Shown here piece after piece: positions 6,577-8,728 of a stretch of 8,728 nucleotides of DNA. How positions within the stretch are numbered: position 1 is the first letter of the stretch; each line of letters begins with the position of its first letter. The stretch is from an uncultured Ruminococcus sp. (GTDB taxonomy: Bacteria > Bacillota > Clostridia > Oscillospirales > Ruminococcaceae). The notes under the pieces were generated by a model. That model did no database searches. It was not told the DNA's origin and was given only the letters and a program-made list of their open reading frames with translations. Made by a program: the position numbers and the translations under genes. Location: NCBI GenBank assembly GCA_946183385.1, contig CAMHBN010000064.1, positions 1 through 8,728 of the forward strand, in the 5' to 3' direction.

Positions 6577-6608
6577 GTACATTAGGATCATTATTATGAT
6601 TATTGCAG

Positions 6609-6641
6609 TGTCCGTACAGCCCCCTCAGGATGCCACGGACA
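6609..6641 (+). other. Hairpin in the 5' leader of the minD-like gene
   Basis: A 7-bp stem TGTCCGT/ACGGACA (6609-6615 with 6635-6641) encloses a 19-base loop and ends three bases before the GGAAAGG ribosome binding site (6644-6650). It could affect translation or mRNA stability. I do not recognise it as a known RNA family. Confidence 0.4.
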
Positions 6642-6660
6642 TCGGAAAGGAATCTTAACT

Positions 6661-7407
6661 ATGTCAGCAACTTCAAAGATCATCGCAGTTACATCAGGAA
6701 AAGGCGGCACAGGTAAATCGACAATTTGTGCAGGTCTTGGCTACGCTCTTGCCAAGCAGGGTCACCGTACACTTCTCATCGAGCTCGACTTCGGTCTGAG
6801 ATGTCTTGACATCATCTTCGGCGTTGAGAACGATATAAGATATGACCTCGGTGACGTTCTCGCAGGCAGAAAAACTGCTCTCGAGGCTGTTGCACAGGTA
6901 CCCATGGCTAATAACCTCAACCTCCTCTGCGCTCCCAAGACTCTCACAAGCGTCAACGCAGAGCAGATAGTAAATATATGCCGCTCGGTAAAGAAGTATT
7001 TCGAGTATATCATCATCGACACGGGCGCAGGTATCAACTCGCACGTTTTCGATATCGTTGAGCAGGCTAACCTCATCCTCGTCGTTTCGACTCCCGACCC
7101 CGTCTGCATCAGAGACGCGAGCCTTATGTCCGACGAGTTCTACAACCGCGGCAACAAGAGCCAGCGCCTTATCATCAACAAGATAAGCAAGAAGGTCATC
7201 GGTGAGGCTCTCGTAACCAACCTCGACGAGATAATCGACAAGGTCGGCGTCCAGCTCATCGGCGTTATCCCCGACGAATTCAAGATAACAGTCGCTACCG
7301 GCAAGGGCAATCCCATGCCTACAGATTCAGCCGCACTGAAGGCTTTCGACGCAATTTCCAAGAGACTCGGCGGAGAGTTCGTTCCGCTCACAGTAAAGAC
7401 TGCTTAA
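6661..7407 (+). CDS. MinD-like deviant-Walker ATPase lacking the membrane-targeting helix
   Basis: This 248-residue protein is a MinD/ParA-family P-loop ATPase. Deviant Walker A SGKGGTGKST (12-21) has signature Lys K14 and P-loop K19. The switch I region DFGLRCLDIIFG (43-54) resembles MinD's 'DxGLRNLDLxxG'. Walker B/switch II is IIIDTGAGI (117-125), and TPDP-x3-RDA (144-153) is MinD-like. Canonical MinD binds the membrane as an ATP dimer through a C-terminal amphipathic helix and positions the division site with MinC. Here the protein ends at VPLTVKTA, where bacterial MinD proteins continue for about 15-20 residues into that helix, so membrane binding is doubtful. 'DTGAGI' instead of MinD's usual 'DSPAGI' also recalls FlhG/FleN relatives. 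No minC, minE or flagellar gene is visible. The ATG follows GGAAAGG (6644-6650) by ten bases. The next gene is 39 bases away and co-oriented. Confidence 0.88.
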   Translation: MSATSKIIAVTSGKGGTGKSTICAGLGYALAKQGHRTLLIELDFGLRCLDIIFGVENDIRYDLGDVLAGRKTALEAVAQVPMANNLNLLCAPKTLTSVNAEQIVNICRSVKKYFEYIIIDTGAGINSHVFDIVEQANLILVVSTPDPVCIRDASLMSDEFYNRGNKSQRLIINKISKKVIGEALVTNLDEIIDKVGVQLIGVIPDEFKITVATGKGNPMPTDSAALKAFDAISKRLGGEFVPLTVKTA

Positions 7408-7446
7408 CAGTACAACACTTCCGCTCGGCGGGGAAAGGACAGAAAA

Positions 7447-7848
7447 ATGAAGATCGCGATCATTGCTCATGACGCTAAAAAGGAACTTATGGTACAGTTC
7501 TGCAGCGCTTACTGCGGAATTCTGTCAAAGCATACTCTTATGGCTACCAATACTACAGGAAAGCAGGTCAGCGAAGCTACGGGACTTCCCATCAAGCGCT
7601 ATCTCAGCGGAAGAGGCGGTGCCGAGCAGATCCTCGCACTGCTGTCCTGCAACGAGGTCGATGTGCTCCTCTTCTTCAGAGACCCTATCAACCCCAAGTC
7701 CACTGACGTGAACGATATGAACCTCCTCAGACTGTGCGACGTGCACAACGTCCCTGTAGCTACCAATATCGCTACTGCCGAGGCTCTTATCCTCGCACTC
7801 GAAAGAGGCGACCTCGACTGGCGCGAGGTGGGCAACCCCAGTATATGA
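7447..7848 (+). CDS. Methylglyoxal synthase-like protein with altered catalytic residues
   Basis: This 133-residue protein covers the whole MGS fold; B. subtilis MgsA is about 137 residues. True MgsA converts dihydroxyacetone phosphate to methylglyoxal plus phosphate. Conserved here: AHD (H8, D9) with K12, the T-x-T-T-G phosphate loop (T34-G38, with N35 instead of Gly), SG 54-55, RDP (D79), LLRLCDV and VPVATNIATAE. Against remembered E. coli/B. subtilis sequences, the catalytic 'GGDQQ' has become GGAEQ (57-61), one residue shorter overall, so Asp71 is Ala59 or Glu60. His98 is T86 and Asp101 is N89, with D90 next to it. The enzyme may therefore be weak or inactive; MGS-like domains in CarB and PurH show the fold can serve other roles. 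GGGAAAGGA precedes the ATG by seven bases. It probably shares a transcript with the minD-like gene, an adjacency also known from clostridial min clusters. Confidence 0.85.
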   Translation: MKIAIIAHDAKKELMVQFCSAYCGILSKHTLMATNTTGKQVSEATGLPIKRYLSGRGGAEQILALLSCNEVDVLLFFRDPINPKSTDVNDMNLLRLCDVHNVPVATNIATAEALILALERGDLDWREVGNPSI

Positions 7849-7856
7849 CCTATATG

Positions 7857-7889
7857 CGGTGCCGTGTGCGGTATCCCGACACGGTGCCG
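7857..7889 (+). repeat. Strong hairpin downstream of the mgsA-like gene
   Basis: An 11-bp stem with two G-U pairs (7857-7867 with 7879-7889) is extended by a 3-bp inner stem CGG/CCG closed by a TATC loop. Its arms also contain the 9-base direct repeat CGGTGCCGT (7857-7865 and 7882-7890). It is followed by only TTTG, so it is a poor terminator alone. It may protect the mRNA 3' end or act with the next hairpin. Confidence 0.5.
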
Positions 7890-7893
7890 TTTG

Positions 7894-7920
7894 ATTGTCC
7901 CTGTTCAGGGACAATTTTCA
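7894..7920 (+). terminator. Intrinsic terminator of the minD-like / mgsA-like operon
   Basis: A perfect 9-bp stem ATTGTCCCT/AGGGACAAT (7894-7902 with 7907-7915) has loop GTTC and the tail TTTCA. It lies 45 bases after the mgsA-like stop and about 57 bases before hisS, separating the two units. Confidence 0.75.
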
Positions 7921-7976
7921 TGTAAGGACGATTTGCTTTATTGTATAAAGAAATATAAACGGAAAGGCTGAAAACT

Positions 7977-8728
7977 ATGGCTAATAACATCAAGCGCCCA
8001 AACGGTACCGAGGATGTTCTCCCGAAGGATATACACAAGTGGTATACCGTGGAGAAAATCGCCCGCGAGACCGCCGAGAGCTACGGCTTCGGTGAGCTGC
8101 GCTTCCCGACCTTCGAGAATACCGACCTCTTCCTGCGCTCTGTCGGCGAGACCACCGACGTCGTGCAGAAGGAGATGTATGCCGTAAAGGCTAAGGAGAC
8201 CGAGTTCACGCTCCGTCCCGAGGGCACTGCGGGCGCGATACGCGCAATGCTCCAGAACGGAATGCTCAATGAGGCTCTGCCGCAGCGCATATTCTACATC
8301 ATTTCGTGCTTCCGCCACGAGAGACCTCAGGCGGGAAGACTTCGCGAATTCCACCAGTTCGGACTCGAAATGGCTGGAAGTCCTGCGCCCTCCGCTGATG
8401 CCGAGGTCATAAGCCTTGCCAAGAATATACTCGACAGACTCGGGCTCAAGAATATCGAGCTCCACATCAACTCGATAGGCTGTCCGACCTGCCGTGCGAA
8501 ATATCACGAGGCTCTGAGAGCTTACTTCGAGCCGCGCAAGGACGAGCTCTGCGATACCTGCAAGGAGCGTCTCGTCAAGAACCCGATGCGCCTCCTCGAC
8601 TGCAAGAGCCCCGAGGACCGCGAGATAGCCAAGGACGCTCCAGTTATCCTCGATTATCTCTGCGAGGAGTGCAGCGCGCACTTTGAGACGCTGAAAAAAT
8701 ATCTTACAAATTTAGGCATCGAATATTC
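7977..8728 (+). CDS. hisS: Histidyl-tRNA synthetase, N-terminal part (runs off the window)
   Basis: The first 250 residues of a class II aminoacyl-tRNA synthetase that charges tRNA-His with histidine in the cytosol; full enzymes are about 420 residues. Seen: the N-terminal KRPNGTEDVLP (6-16), motif 1 region around RFPTFENTDLF (42-52) with VGETTDVVQKEMY (56-68), TLRPEGT (78-84) of the ATP/histidine pocket, and motif 2 FRHERPQAGRLREFHQFG (112-129), which is diagnostic for HisRS over HisZ-like paralogs. Cysteine pairs C169/C172, C192/C195 and C229/C232 plus C209 look like a metal-binding set in the insertion region, a pattern I associate with Clostridia HisRS (from memory). GGAAAGG (7961-7967) lies nine bases before the ATG. 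The upstream gap has no T-box and no clear promoter. The reading frame is open to the last base. Confidence 0.95.
   Translation, partial: MANNIKRPNGTEDVLPKDIHKWYTVEKIARETAESYGFGELRFPTFENTDLFLRSVGETTDVVQKEMYAVKAKETEFTLRPEGTAGAIRAMLQNGMLNEALPQRIFYIISCFRHERPQAGRLREFHQFGLEMAGSPAPSADAEVISLAKNILDRLGLKNIELHINSIGCPTCRAKYHEALRAYFEPRKDELCDTCKERLVKNPMRLLDCKSPEDREIAKDAPVILDYLCEECSAHFETLKKYLTNLGIEY

Noticed and set aside
6136..6660. A c-di-GMP riboswitch controlling the phosphodiesterase or the minD-like gene
   Set aside because: I could not find the conserved GEMM-type core sequence on either strand; a covariance search would be decisive.
7933..7959. hisS promoter TTGCTT with TATAAA
   Set aside because: The spacer is only 15 bases, and the alternative TATAAA at 7944 has no acceptable -35 box.
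7849..7976. T-box leader for hisS
   Set aside because: The gap is too short and lacks the conserved T-box sequence.
7938..8681. A 247-residue open frame on the - strand opposite hisS
   Set aside because: It is antisense to a clear HisRS coding sequence, with shadow-like composition.

Overview
The window looks like a chromosomal segment of a GC-rich, low-GC-phylum anaerobe, most likely a Ruminococcus-type member of the Oscillospiraceae (Clostridia). The basis is inference from gene content and style: a UDPGP type 1 sugar nucleotidyltransferase, a Firmicute-type heterodimeric ABC exporter, a Clostridia-like minD-mgsA adjacency, a Cys-rich Firmicute-style HisRS, purine-rich AGGAG or GGAAAGG ribosome binding sites, and short U-tailed terminators. 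No rRNA, tRNA, CRISPR array, transposase or phage gene was seen.

Layout. Positions 2-337 hold the 3' end of a UDP-sugar pyrophosphorylase gene. A 133-base gap follows, containing an inverted-repeat element (353-421) and a terminator-like hairpin (432-450). Positions 471-3930 encode two overlapping ABC half-transporters on the + strand, which form an asymmetric heterodimeric exporter with one degenerate ATP site. A bidirectional terminator (3932-3956) separates them from two genes on the - strand: a GNAT acetyltransferase (3959-4420) and, upstream of it, a cytosolic GGDEF-EAL protein (4468-6135) whose EAL residues are intact but whose GGDEF motif is degenerate. This protein is probably a c-di-GMP phosphodiesterase.

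Positions 6136-6660 form a long AT-rich divergent intergenic region. It contains a promoter for the phosphodiesterase, a consensus promoter for the + strand genes, a second possible + strand promoter, and several dyads and a direct repeat. Next come a MinD-like deviant-Walker ATPase (6661-7407) and, 39 bases later, a methylglyoxal-synthase-like protein (7447-7848). Two hairpins end this pair, and hisS begins at 7977 and runs off the window.

The most unusual part is the minD-like/mgsA-like pair. The MinD-like protein stops just before the place where MinD normally carries its amphipathic membrane-targeting helix. The MGS-like protein keeps parts of the phosphate-binding pocket, but each of the three residues usually assigned to catalysis (Asp71, His98 and Asp101 in E. 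coli numbering) appears substituted. Both may have been repurposed, perhaps together. All family comparisons were made from memory and need a real alignment.
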